From: Prunus persica
Taxonomy: Eukaryota > Streptophyta > Magnoliopsida > Rosales > Rosaceae
NCBI RefSeq assembly: GCF_000346465.2
Contig: NC_034016.1
Coordinates: 9,190,027 to 9,254,026, forward strand
Length of the DNA stretch: 64,000 bases
Direction: 5' to 3'
In this document: positions 1-9,150 of the stretch, in pieces
Layout: every line of letters begins with the position of its first letter
Numbering within the stretch: position 1 is the first letter of the stretch
Notes under the pieces: model-generated
What the model saw: only the letters and a program-made list of their open reading frames with translations
What the model was told of the DNA's origin: nothing
Database searches by the model: none
Position numbers and translations under genes: made by a program

Positions 1-214
1 CAGTTGAGATTGTCTTTGATTTTGTCGATTCAAAGCGATGCACCTTCAATCACCAAATGACATAATCGAATGTGATCTCAAACTTCCGAATATTGTCCTT
101 AGTGGGTAGGGTTATTGTAGATGCACTGCCAATCTTCAAGCATGATTTCCAATATGAGTACACTGATAGCACAGTCCCATTCCAGACGTCATCTTTAAGT
201 TATCCTGGGACATG
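1..214 (-). pseudogene. Decayed C-terminal continuation of the PMD reading frame
   Basis: Past the TAG that ends the PMD ORF the same frame stays largely open. It reads HVPG, a second stop, then about 47 codons (VWNGTVLSVYSYWKSCLKIG and on) before another TGA near position 56. HVPG directly after the stop is where related proteins keep reading. The C-terminus therefore appears cut off by one or two nonsense mutations and the ORF is mildly decayed. Confidence 0.5.
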
Positions 215-1723
215 CTATACATAACAAAATTGTCTACTGAACCGGTGCGGGCGATAAGGTTGGATGACTCGGTAGTTTTCCTGCCTTAGAGAAATGAATC
301 CCGAACGAAGGCATATCAAATACTCAAAGTCTTCTTTAGAAATATGATCTTCATCAGTCAGTTGTTTGCATTCTAAAAATACTCTTGCCAAATGACTCAT
401 TTCCACTTTACCACAAGTCAGGAACAAAGCTCGAGCTGTTGAATCTTCAAAAAATTTCGCCGAAAGTCTTCCTGAGAACCTTGCCATGATAGGAATGGAC
501 TTCTTGGAAGATAATGTAAAGTGTGTGTCGAAGTATTCTCCCAACCATCCATACACATAATGGAAAGGTAGAGCAGTTTTGCAATTTCCTGGATCATCTG
601 CGCTAGAAATATTGTTCGGCCCCTTGTAAATGCTGGCCAATACTAGAACTGCTAGGCCAAATGATACACCGTGCGCCATTCGACTGGCAACTTTGAAAAC
701 CCCCGGTCTGATCAAAGTGATGTCATCTTTGGGAAATACAAATTTGCACAACCAGCAAGCAAGGAATGTAGCCAAGTAGGATCTTTCCATGTCTTCATCA
801 GTTATACCCAAATCTTCAAAAACCCTTTCCTCTTCCTCAGTACGTTTCAGTGCCATCGGAATGATACCAGATGGATCAGAGTCCTCTTTTGGCTTTTGTG
901 ACTTGTTTCGTATGGTCTTCCTTGAAGGCTTTTTATACTTGAACGGCCCTCGATACCAGTACTTTATCCAAGCAGTCATTCTCACTCCAGATTTTCCTTT
1001 AGAATCCAGCAAAATCTTGTGATATGCTAAGAATAAGTAGCGACAAATGTGTGGGATATAAGACACGCCTTTATGATCCTTCCTGTTGAGACTCTCAGTA
1101 GTTGGAATAACTTCATCATAAAATCGACTTGTAATAGGAAGACCACCAATTTCATGAAGATCCCAAAGGGAAATAGACATCTCTCCTTGCAACGTATGAA
1201 GAGTATTTGTTGCAGGACACCTGTACTCGCAAAAGGCTCGAATGACTGGAGCATGTCGATCATAGTTAAATAATGAGGCAAATACTGCATTATATAGACC
1301 GATGCTCTTAAGAACCTGAGTATTTCTACTTAGCACATCTTCAAACCACTTCCAGTAATACTCGGTAAATGTAGATTCACTAGCCGTCGGGAGAGCAGAA
1401 CTCCAATTCACTGCTCCATTATGGATTCGATCGCTAAGAAGTTCAAACGCCTTTGATGAACCGGTATCTGTATGATGCGAGGACTTTAACTGTAAAACAG
1501 TGGAGTGAAGGTCCCTATCTGTAGACTTGGATTTTTTGAAGCTGCTCAGTTGACAAAACACCTCTTGAGACCAAGACGGAATATGAAAAGAATTGTCCAC
1601 CTCGGATACTTCCAAAGCTAGGAGAGGCGCACCTACAAGCAATGTAGTACCTTCGTCCCGGCTATCACTTTCATCCTCAAGAATAGTAACGGTGCCTTTC
1701 TTGAAACACTTGAAGAAGGCCAT
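215..1723 (-). CDS. Plant mobile domain (PMD, aminotransferase-like) protein, antisense ORF in a Gypsy element
   Basis: This is a 502-codon open frame on the minus strand. I start it at MAFFKCFKKG rather than at the Met nine codons upstream, because that is the usual start of transposon-borne PMD proteins. Recognisable family features are an acidic N-terminus (LEDESDSRDEGTTLLVGAPL), the segment SISLWDLHEIGGLPITSRFY, the basic stretch KYKKPSRKTIRNK, and the C-terminal YRPHRFSRQF. PMD proteins related to MAIN/MAIL1 occur both as host genes and inside Gypsy and Mutator elements; their biochemical activity is unclear. Here the frame stops just after RQF, where relatives continue with GYDQ and more. 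It sits antisense, upstream of an LTR with a 99-bp repeat array between, so it is probably element cargo and not a resident gene. Whether it is expressed cannot be told. Confidence 0.7.
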   Translation of the reverse strand: MAFFKCFKKGTVTILEDESDSRDEGTTLLVGAPLLALEVSEVDNSFHIPSWSQEVFCQLSSFKKSKSTDRDLHSTVLQLKSSHHTDTGSSKAFELLSDRIHNGAVNWSSALPTASESTFTEYYWKWFEDVLSRNTQVLKSIGLYNAVFASLFNYDRHAPVIRAFCEYRCPATNTLHTLQGEMSISLWDLHEIGGLPITSRFYDEVIPTTESLNRKDHKGVSYIPHICRYLFLAYHKILLDSKGKSGVRMTAWIKYWYRGPFKYKKPSRKTIRNKSQKPKEDSDPSGIIPMALKRTEEEERVFEDLGITDEDMERSYLATFLACWLCKFVFPKDDITLIRPGVFKVASRMAHGVSFGLAVLVLASIYKGPNNISSADDPGNCKTALPFHYVYGWLGEYFDTHFTLSSKKSIPIMARFSGRLSAKFFEDSTARALFLTCGKVEMSHLARVFLECKQLTDEDHISKEDFEYLICLRSGFISLRQENYRVIQPYRPHRFSRQFCYV

Positions 1724-1904
1724 TTGTATAAGATGAGCGACATGAAACAATATTCAATATCAGGCTGGTGACTTCATACTTAAAACTAATAATTATAAAA
1801 AATTAAAATATTATTAAAAATTAAAAAAAAAATAAAAAGAAAAATAAAAAAGAGCTTACTTGTGCAAGTTTGAAGAGCCGGGTAAAGGTGGAATGTCTCG
1901 AGAA

Positions 1905-2320
1905 ACAATCTTCACTCGTCTTCCCTTACGTAAAGGCTAAGCGCTTGAGCGGGTTATCACCAAGTCGGAGAGATGGATAAACCTAAGCGGTATAGGATGT
2001 CTACGTTCTTCACTCGTCCTTCACTTACGTAAAGCCTAAGCACTTGAGCGGGTTATCACCAAGTCGGAGAGATTGATCAAACCCAAGCGGTATAGGACGT
2101 CCACTTCTTCACTCGTCTTCCATTTACATAAAGTCTAAGCGCTTGAGCGGGTTGTCACCAAGTCGGAGAGATGGATCAAACCCAAGCGGTATAGGACGTC
2201 TACGTTCTTCACTCGCCTTCACTTACGTAAAGCCTAAGCGCTTGAGTGGGTTATCACCAAGTCGGAGAGAAGGATCAAACCCAAGCGGTATAGGACGCCT
2301 ACATTATTCACTTTCTTTCA
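1905..2320. repeat. Tandem array, about 99-bp unit, four copies
   Basis: The landmark CGGGTTATCACCAAGTCGGA recurs at 1951, 2049, 2148 and 2247 with few changes, giving spacings of 98-99 bp. The unit also contains ACTCGTCTTC, ACGTAAAG and AAGCGGTATAGGA. The array lies between the antisense PMD ORF and the 3' LTR. Short ORFs over it come from the repeat and are not genes. Confidence 0.9.
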
Positions 2321-3717
2321 AAGTACCTATTATAAAAAAAAAACATATAAATATATAAATACCATCATAAAAAAAAAAAAAAATGATTGAAAAAGTGACA
2401 AATGTGCAGCCAAAAAAAAAAAGAAAAAGAAAAAAAAGGAAGTTATTTCGAGCTGTTTGGACCAGTCCAAGCTGAATGGGGGCAGCCCAGTATGCCCACT
2501 TCTCCAACTCAGCCAGCACGAAGGCCCAGAAGTTGTCACAGCCCAGTGTGCATCCATCTAGGCCCACGTTGCGAATAGCCCAGCTCGCGTGCCAAGGGAA
2601 GCGCCAGTTTGCTCTAGCTGTTCGCAAGGCCCGCCTCCACTTCGAGCCCATGGTGTGCCTGGCCCGCTCACTCCAACTCTAGCACAAAGCCCAGTCTGCA
2701 CACTCCAGCTAGAGCAGCACACAGCCCAGCTCGCATCTTAACCTGCTCCATGCCTAGGCATGTGCCACTTCACAAACAAGGCCTAGCGCCTTCCAACCAC
2801 AGCTCAGGCCCACCTCGCGCACCAAGCCTGACGCCTCCATGTTTCACGTCGAGCCCAGCGCCTCCCTACATAAACTTCAAGCTCAACACACCCAGGCCAA
2901 CCTTTCCACCTTCCAATATTGCTTCCACAACAACCAAAAAAAAAAAAAAACTGTTGCAAGAACATGAGAAAACACAGTGGGTTCAATCTTACCAACAAGC
3001 TTCTTGACAGACCAGAGGGTGAGTTCCTGCGACTGTGAAAAATATATATATCAACGTCAGTTTCTTTTCCACTAATATATATATGTCTATATATATATAG
3101 GAGCATCAAATATCGAAGGAAAAGAAGACAACTCTCACCACTTGGGTTGCTGAGAATTCAAATGATGCAAACTTCAAAGTCATAGACCTCCTTGCCAACA
3201 AGAGGAGCGTGGTGCAATTTAAAGAAGCCAATGACCATTAAAGCTCCTGGTTGTACTAGGGTTTCTTATTCCTAGTTTAGGAAAATATTGGATTTTGTAT
3301 CTTGCTTCCCAAGATCTTACCAATATTGAATATTATTAAGCTTAATAATATTACCAAAAAAAAAAACGTTGAAAGCAGAAAGCCAACATTGGAAATAGAA
3401 TGATCAATATGGAATGTTATTAAGCTTAATAATATTACGTGCCAAAAAAAAAAAAAAAGACGAAAGTATCTCGCCATCAGCTTTAACTACAATGCCATAA
3501 TTGGAGTCTTGCCAACCACGCCTACAGTACCATGAAAGGGGCATGGACATAACCAAAGGATGAATGTCATCTCATACACGATTCCAACATACCCGAAAAA
3601 AAAGGGGTAACTTTCAAGCTCCACGTTGGAAACAATCCAAATTATTGGAAAGAAATGAAGTAACACTTCAAGCTGCACCTTCTACATGTGACAAAGCACA
3701 TATCTACAGCGCATCAT
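2321..3717. other. Non-coding 3' region of the Gypsy element
   Basis: I see no convincing gene here. 2450-2900 is GC-rich with many GCCCAG motifs; open frames in it are proline-rich composition artefacts. A-tracts occur near 2370-2440 and 2938-2950. Two copies of a palindrome lie at 3329-3436. Confidence 0.5.
3329..3436. repeat. Two copies of a 24-bp palindrome 84 bp apart
   Basis: 3329-3352 is a perfect palindrome: AATATTATTAAG followed by its exact reverse complement. 3413-3436 repeats it with one mismatch. Each copy is followed within about 15-20 bp by an A-tract of ten or more, so the whole module (palindrome, spacer, A-tract) is duplicated. Confidence 0.85.
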
Positions 3718-3732
3718 GAAGTGGGGGCAATT

Positions 3733-4455
3733 TGTAGACAAAGAAATTTTGGCGAATTAAAATCCACCAAACAAGAAAATAATTAGGGTTTGGTGGATTA
3801 AATTGTGAGCCCTATAATTCGCCCATATGGTGCGTGACTCATCAAAATTGGATTAGTTGTCAAAAAGTGACACGTGGCGACATCCGATGGAGTGCATCAA
3901 ATGGTTCAAGATGAAGACAAAATTAAGGGAAAGAATCTTCTGTGATTGACTTTGATTTAAATCAAATATTAATCAGGTCAATTAATTGAAGATAATCTGG
4001 TTAAATTGCCAGATTATGGGAATTGATTTAAATCAAATCAAAATCCCACAAAACAAGGTTTTAAATAGGGGAAGTTATTTAGGTCAAGCATCCTACAAGA
4101 GCCTATAAATAGGAGGCCTCAAGATGAAAGAAGGGGTCAGAAAAAACCTAGCACTCAGAAGAAACAGAAAACTCTCTGCATTCTTCACCCTACTTTGGAA
4201 GAGCCACCAAGCACAACAAATACGTGCCGATTCCTTCACCATAGAGAAATCCCAAACACCAAACAAGCTTCGTGCTACCCGTTTGATCAGGATCAAGTCT
4301 CTACGACCCTTGTATCAGACACAGATTTTCTTTAAACACTTTGGAGATCGAATAAGAGGATTCAATACAGAGATTGTAACCCTAAATTTCATTAATACAA
4401 TATTATTTTGTACACGTGTTCTTGTCTCATTTGTCGCAGGATTTTCGTGTTTACA
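3733..4455 (+). repeat. 3' LTR of the Gypsy element
   Basis: The LTR begins TGTAGACA just after the polypurine tract and ends GTTTACA, so the ends are TGTA...TACA. A promoter-like GCCTATAAATAGG lies at 4101-4113. The right edge coincides with loss of a Copia frame on the other strand. A small plus-strand ORF (4124-4462) inside it is not a gene. Confidence 0.72.
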
Positions 4456-5129
4456 GGTCTGATCACCAACTTCTCCTGTGAACAAGCTTGGCCAGAGCTG
4501 TCACTTGATAACATAATGTGTTTTGTCAACAAGAGATGTCCTTTAGAGTTGGTGATGATCCTACGCATCATGGTAGATCTAGGATGTCTCAACTGGTCAT
4601 GCCAAAGTTTAAAAGTATTTGAGTCAATGAACTTCTGGTTCACGACATTATGTGCCTCAATTGTCCATACGGTTGTATAGTACAACTATGATGAGAGTGC
4701 ACAAAGCTTCTCCAGTATATGCTTCTCTGTATCACTGGAGGTAATGCAAAGATATTCCATTTTTTTCTCATTTGTTTTTCAAAATGGTAGCCATTCAAAC
4801 GTATATCTTTAAAACTTAACAGATCCCTTTTGGAGTTGGATGAATATAAAGCATCTTGAATGGACAACATTGTTCCATTTGGTAACATAACTTGGGCTTT
4901 TCCTGAGCCTTCAATAAGATCTGCAAGACCTGATATGGTTGTTATCTTTGCTTTTGTAAGCATCAAGTTTGAGAAATACTTTCGATCTCGAAGGATGGTA
5001 TGAGTAGTCGCATTGTCTGCGAGACAAATATCTTTGCTAGAGTTCTTTTTTTGGGAGCATCCATAATTTATATCCATACCTTCAAATATATAAAATAAGA
5101 TGAATCAATAAACAATTATTCTATGTAAA
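4456..5129 (-). pseudogene. Copia pol relic: protease and GAG-pre-integrase regions
   Basis: On the minus strand one frame carries a protease-like motif (DNATTHTILRDRKYF) and the downstream segment LIEGSGKAQVMLPNGT and DALYSSNSKRDLLSF, typical of a Copia protease. After a frameshift a second frame carries the pre-integrase motif LWHDQLRHPRSTMMRRII and CSQEKLVIRP. The match ends exactly at the Gypsy LTR edge (4455), so the rest of pol is missing on this side. The right end abuts the hAT insertion at 5130-5137; the element resumes at 10128. Confidence 0.75.
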
Positions 5130-5918
5130 GGAAAAACTAGGGGTGGGCATTCAAACCGAAAAACCGAAGAATCGGGCCGAACCAAGCCGGAAAAAATTGA
5201 AAAAAAATTCTGTTGACCAAAACCGGACTGAGTTGACCATAAACCAAATCGGACTGGTTCAACCCGATTCTGGCTCCAGTTTACTGTTTTAAAAATCCAA
5301 GCCAAACTGGACCGAACCAGTTATTTCTTAAGTATATAGTTTTTAAAAATTATTTAAATATGCTATATTATGGTTGGTTGGTGCACCAATTCTACATTCT
5401 TTGAATAGAAAGGGCTGCACATAACCTCACCCTATTTATCCTTTTAGTTTCTAACCCTACCTCAGCTCTCTCCCTCATCTTTCCTCCCCTTCATTACTTT
5501 CTCAGCTGCCCTTTCTCTATTATCTCTTCCTCCTCATCCTCTCTCAGCCTCCTCATACTCTCTCTCTCTCCAATGACGACGAAGAAGGTGAAGGAGGTGA
5601 TGATGATGGCGAGGGACACATCGATGACAATGACGATGAGGGTGAGCCCATACCTTCATCGATGACGACTACGACGAGAGGGTGAGTCCTTTCTTTTCCC
5701 CAATTTTTTGTGAAACTTTGTGATTTTCTTGATGGATAATACTATTATTGTTCAAAGTGGCTTTCTGGATTGCTCAAATGGAGGATGCCCAAAAAGTATC
5801 TGAAACAATTTCAGACAAATCATTTGAAAATACACAGGAAACTCATAACGAAATGCTTTCGAGGCACAAGTAATTTGCCCATCAAGTCTACATTTTATCA
5901 CTTGTTTTCTTTTAGTTA

Positions 5919-6937
5919 ATCTTTTTTTTTTTTTGAGAAGGAGAATTCATTCATAAAACCACAGGCATACAAAGAGCAACATGATACAGTGGTCTCGTTA
6001 AAACCTTCCTAGGACAACCTCATGGACAAATCCTAGGGGAGGAAAGAGTACCACACATGTCATGGACTAACAGGAGAGTCCAATTCAGGTCACTTTGGAC
6101 CATTATAGTAAAAGAACAAGTCAAAAATAAAATCTTACACAACGAGAACCGCAACTAGACACCAACACAGTAGACCCACATGAGAGGATCGTAGAAACCC
6201 CCAAATAGTAAACCTACAGGAGAGGACCGCAGAACATCCCAATTGTCAAAAGAAGCCTTCTATGAGCAAAATCATAGTCCTTTGACACCTATACAAACTG
6301 TAAGTCATAATATAGCAGAAACCAGGAGAGAACACGAAGGACGTACATAGAAACAACGTAAAAAGACCATGAGAAGCACTCCACTTCAACTCAGAACCTG
6401 ACAAAGAAAACCTCCTATGACCAAGCATAGTTCTTTGATCGACATAGAGTAAAGAAGAGCACCACATCCTAACAATTACTACCAGAGCCGCTACTGCCGC
6501 AGCCGTTAAAACATAGACAAAAACATCAGCCACCTGGTGTACTCTCTGATGGAGAGAAGCAATCCAGCATCACTACTATTGCCGCTGCCGAGACAAAGAC
6601 AATACCAGTCACCTGGAACGTTGCAAAAATAACCAAATAAAACAAACAGAGAAACAGACCTAGATCCAAACATATCTGGACTATCTGGGGAGGGGAAGGG
6701 GAGGAGAAGAGGGGATAAGAGGAAAGGAAAATATGGGAGAAAAAGAAGGGGAGATGAGGAGAGGAAGGGGAATATGGGCGGAGGGGAGGAGGGGCAATGG
6801 CCACCTTCCTCCCTTAGCTTCCTCGTGGTTGGTTGTCAGCAAGGAGAAAGGAAATCAGAGTGCGGCTAGGGTTTTCTTCTGAGTATTATTGAAGTTGCTT
6901 CTGGGTTTTCATTCTAATCAATGGTGAAAATGGTAAA
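5919..6937 (-). mobile_element. Internally deleted LINE-like retroposon (about 1.0 kb)
   Basis: A T-tract at 5922-5934, the poly(A) tail on the minus strand, marks the 3' end. The flanks share TTCTTTTAGTTA (5907-5918 and 6938-6949), a target duplication typical of LINE-type integration. Read on the minus strand the body starts with a leader containing AACCCTAGCCGC and a CT-rich stretch, then GC/Val/Ala-rich sequence, then a 3' untranslated-like tail. No endonuclease or reverse transcriptase is present, so it would have moved in trans. Small ORFs at 6246-6804 are not convincing proteins. Confidence 0.6.
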
Positions 6938-7236
6938 TTCTTTTAGTTATTCTTATTGTGTTGTATTTGGCTAATGGTTACATTGGTAATGCAAATAAGA
7001 TATGTTATTTAAATTTGAAAATACTAATTGATTGGAAAGATGCTTACTTTTTGGTTACATTAGTAAGTAATTGATGCTTGATTGGATTACTTTCTTCTTT
7101 ATTCTTTCGCTTTTGTTAAATAACTGACAATTGGTAAAGTTTTGAATGCTTTGTAGGTTGGGAAAAATTAAGAGTTTTTCTATTTAAACCCCACACTTTC
7201 TTTGTTCACCCCAATACTTAAATCATTAATCTCTTA

Positions 7237-8517
7237 GGGGGTGTATTCAATTAGGATTATAAAGCGTTTAAAAAGATTTTAAAAATCTGGGTGTATTCAA
7301 TTTGGATTTATACAAACTTTAATAGAGGTTTTACAAGTCTGGTGTGTTCAATTCCGACTTGTATGAACTTTTAAAAAGTCCATTCAAATATGGGTGTATT
7401 CAATTTGGATTATAAAAAAGTTGAATCAAATCTAGGTGTATTCAAAAGATCATATATTTGGAAGGATTTCATTAAGTGATCGATTTTCGTAGGTTTTAAG
7501 GGGAGAGCTATAAATAACAAAGACCATAATAAATCCAACCACTCCCCCAAGTATTTCATCAGACGTTTTTATATTGCCCCTAGCTTTTCTCTCTGCAACA
7601 AAAGATGAACAGCCTCCTTCCTCCATTTGTGAAGGTATACTCCCTATTTTTTCTTTGATCAATACCTCGTTGGGTTTTCTTTTTTCATGATTTTTCTTCA
7701 TCGTGTGTTTCTTGTTATTAGGGTATAGTTTGGGGTTATAGGTTTTACTTGTTATTAGGGTTTAGCTTGGGGTTAGGGTTTATGCTTTGTTACTAGGGTT
7801 TATGCTTGTTTTTCTTCTGAAATATCTAAGTCACGATTTACAATTTTCAAGTCTGCATCTCCATTCCCATATACGACACAAACTTTCTTCAAAAATAATG
7901 TAGATCTGACGAATTTCTTGTTGAATTGGAGAACGAATCTTCTTCATCTTAATCGTTACAGGTTAATGAAGGGGATCCAGAACTAGTTTTTCAAACACAA
8001 GAACAGCAACGACATAATGCTAATGAATGGAGAGTTGGTATAGCTTTGGATATGTGGAGAGATGCTGGGCACAATGACAACAATGAGAATCAAAGGATAA
8101 TGAATGAACGTTAAATATTTTCCTTAAACTTTTCTTTCAAATTTGAAATACATTTGTCACTATGTTTTTTATGAATTTTGCTTTTCGTTAAACATAATTT
8201 TATTTCATGTTGTTGAAGGAAAAGATGTTATGAATTTGGTTTTTTATTTCATGTTATTTAAAATTTCATTTCGTGTTGTTCAACTAACATCAATGTAATC
8301 TTAAGAAAGTTTATTAAAAAATATGTTAAAGAAATTATAGAAGTCTGGAATAAAAGCCATATAAATATGAAGAAAGTTTATTAAAAAATTATATAGAAGT
8401 CTTATGAAAGTCTATCAAGTTCTATACGAATTCTAAAGTTCCATCAAGTTCTATGAAATCTAGCACTTAAACAAAATCTTTTTAAACGCTCTACAATTGT
8501 AATTGAATACACCCCCC
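7237..8517 (+). mobile_element. PIF/Harbinger-type element, deletion derivative
   Basis: The left end GGGGGTGTATTCAATT is inverted at the right (AATTGAATACACCCCCC), continuing with interruptions into AAAGCG/CGCT and TTTAAAAAG. The flanks are TTA on the left and TTG on the right, a degraded 3-bp TTA target. GTGTATTCAATT-like motifs recur several times just inside the left end. An open terminal exon resembling a transposase C-terminus lies inside at 7962-8114. Confidence 0.68.
7962..8114 (+). pseudogene. Terminal exon of a PIF/Harbinger-like transposase
   Basis: After a plausible splice acceptor (CGTTACAG ending at 7961) a 50-codon frame runs without interruption to TAA at 8112-8114. It contains QTQEQQRHNANEWRVGIALD followed by MWRDAG, resembling the C-terminal end of plant ALP1/PIF transposases (a W-R-x-x-I-A-x-x-M-W pattern). 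The upstream nuclease exons with the DDE residues are absent, so the element cannot be autonomous. The family assignment is from memory of the motif and moderately secure. Confidence 0.5.
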
Positions 8518-8699
8518 TTGAGTTTTATTATTATGTAAAAGAACAAAAAAGGTCATCCAAATTAATACTTAACCCCAGTACATCTATACACACACCCCAC
8601 CACTTATGGATCATCAATTGAAGTATATAACGTGAGATTATTTCTTGGTTTGGAACTCCTCTCATTATTATTGAGAATGCTATGATCAAAGACTTTTAT

Positions 8700-8880
8700 T
8701 CGGTAGTGATTGTGTGAGTTATAGGTAAATATTGCTCGAGGGCAGTTGTTCTCCAAGTCTTGGTCACAGGTCTCACATTTCATGCAGGAACCCACTATGA
8801 CCCTAACTCCTACATGATCACCTACTTTGAATTTCTCCACATTCTTCCTAGGTTTGGTCACAACACTAACAATTTCATGC
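8700..8880 (-). pseudogene. Captured exon of a cinnamyl-alcohol-dehydrogenase-like (MDR) gene
   Basis: On the minus strand, directly after an intron-like TTTTCCAG acceptor, the frame reads HEIVSVVTKPRKNVEKFKVG, then a short stretch to VGSCMKCETCDQDLENNC. This is the catalytic-domain segment of zinc alcohol dehydrogenases of the CAD/mannitol-dehydrogenase group. The structural zinc site is intact as C-x2-C-x2-C-x7-C. Similarity ends shortly after FTYNSHNHY. The exon edge is preserved with intron sequence, so it was captured as genomic DNA, not as cDNA. It lies inside the MULE-like element and encodes no working enzyme. Confidence 0.75.
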
Positions 8881-9121
8881 CTGGAAAATCAATTGAAAAT
8901 GTTCAACACACACATAATGATTTCACATGAATAATAAAATGATTATTTCTGCTAGGTGCTGCAAAACGCACAGAGATACAACAACCAATTCCCACACATG
9001 AATGCAATTTTTGATAAGATATTTGATCATATGCAGAGGTAAACAAAATCAAAACCATTTTGAAATGCAAATATTAAAAAAAAACACAAGCACACACACT
9101 AATATGCATGTAAAGTTTTTG

Positions 9122-9150
9122 TGGGGTGTGGGGTGTGGGGTGTGGGGTGT
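9122..9150. repeat. GGGGTGT microsatellite, four units
   Basis: A 7-bp unit (TGGGGTG register) is repeated about four times perfectly. It overlaps weak ORFs on both strands that are repeat artefacts. Confidence 0.85.

Larger units (their letters stand above)
1..4455 (+). mobile_element. 3' portion of a Ty3/Gypsy LTR retrotransposon with antisense accessory ORF
   Basis: The order is antisense PMD ORF, 99-bp tandem array, GC-rich then A-rich spacer, polypurine tract, and a 3' LTR starting TGTAGACA and ending GTTTACA. The polypurine tract GAAGTGGGGG lies at 3718-3727. An antisense accessory ORF plus tandem repeats in the 3' untranslated region is the layout described for the Tat/Ogre/Retand group of Gypsy elements; placing this element there is inference, because pol lies outside the window. 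The LTR end at 4455 abruptly interrupts a Copia reading frame, which marks it as a real insertion boundary. Confidence 0.62.

Noticed and set aside
2143..3109. Several 70-115-codon ORFs, some proline-rich, on both strands
   Set aside because: They run across the 99-bp repeat, homopolymer tracts and GCCCAG-rich DNA; no domain or codon signal supports them.
4408..4680. Plus-strand ORF of 90 codons over the LTR and Copia junction
   Set aside because: It is antisense to a clear Copia pre-integrase frame and crosses an insertion boundary.
6246..6804. Two minus-strand ORFs rich in Val/Ala or Ser/Pro
   Set aside because: They lie in the leader-like part of a LINE-derived retroposon and match no LINE protein I know.
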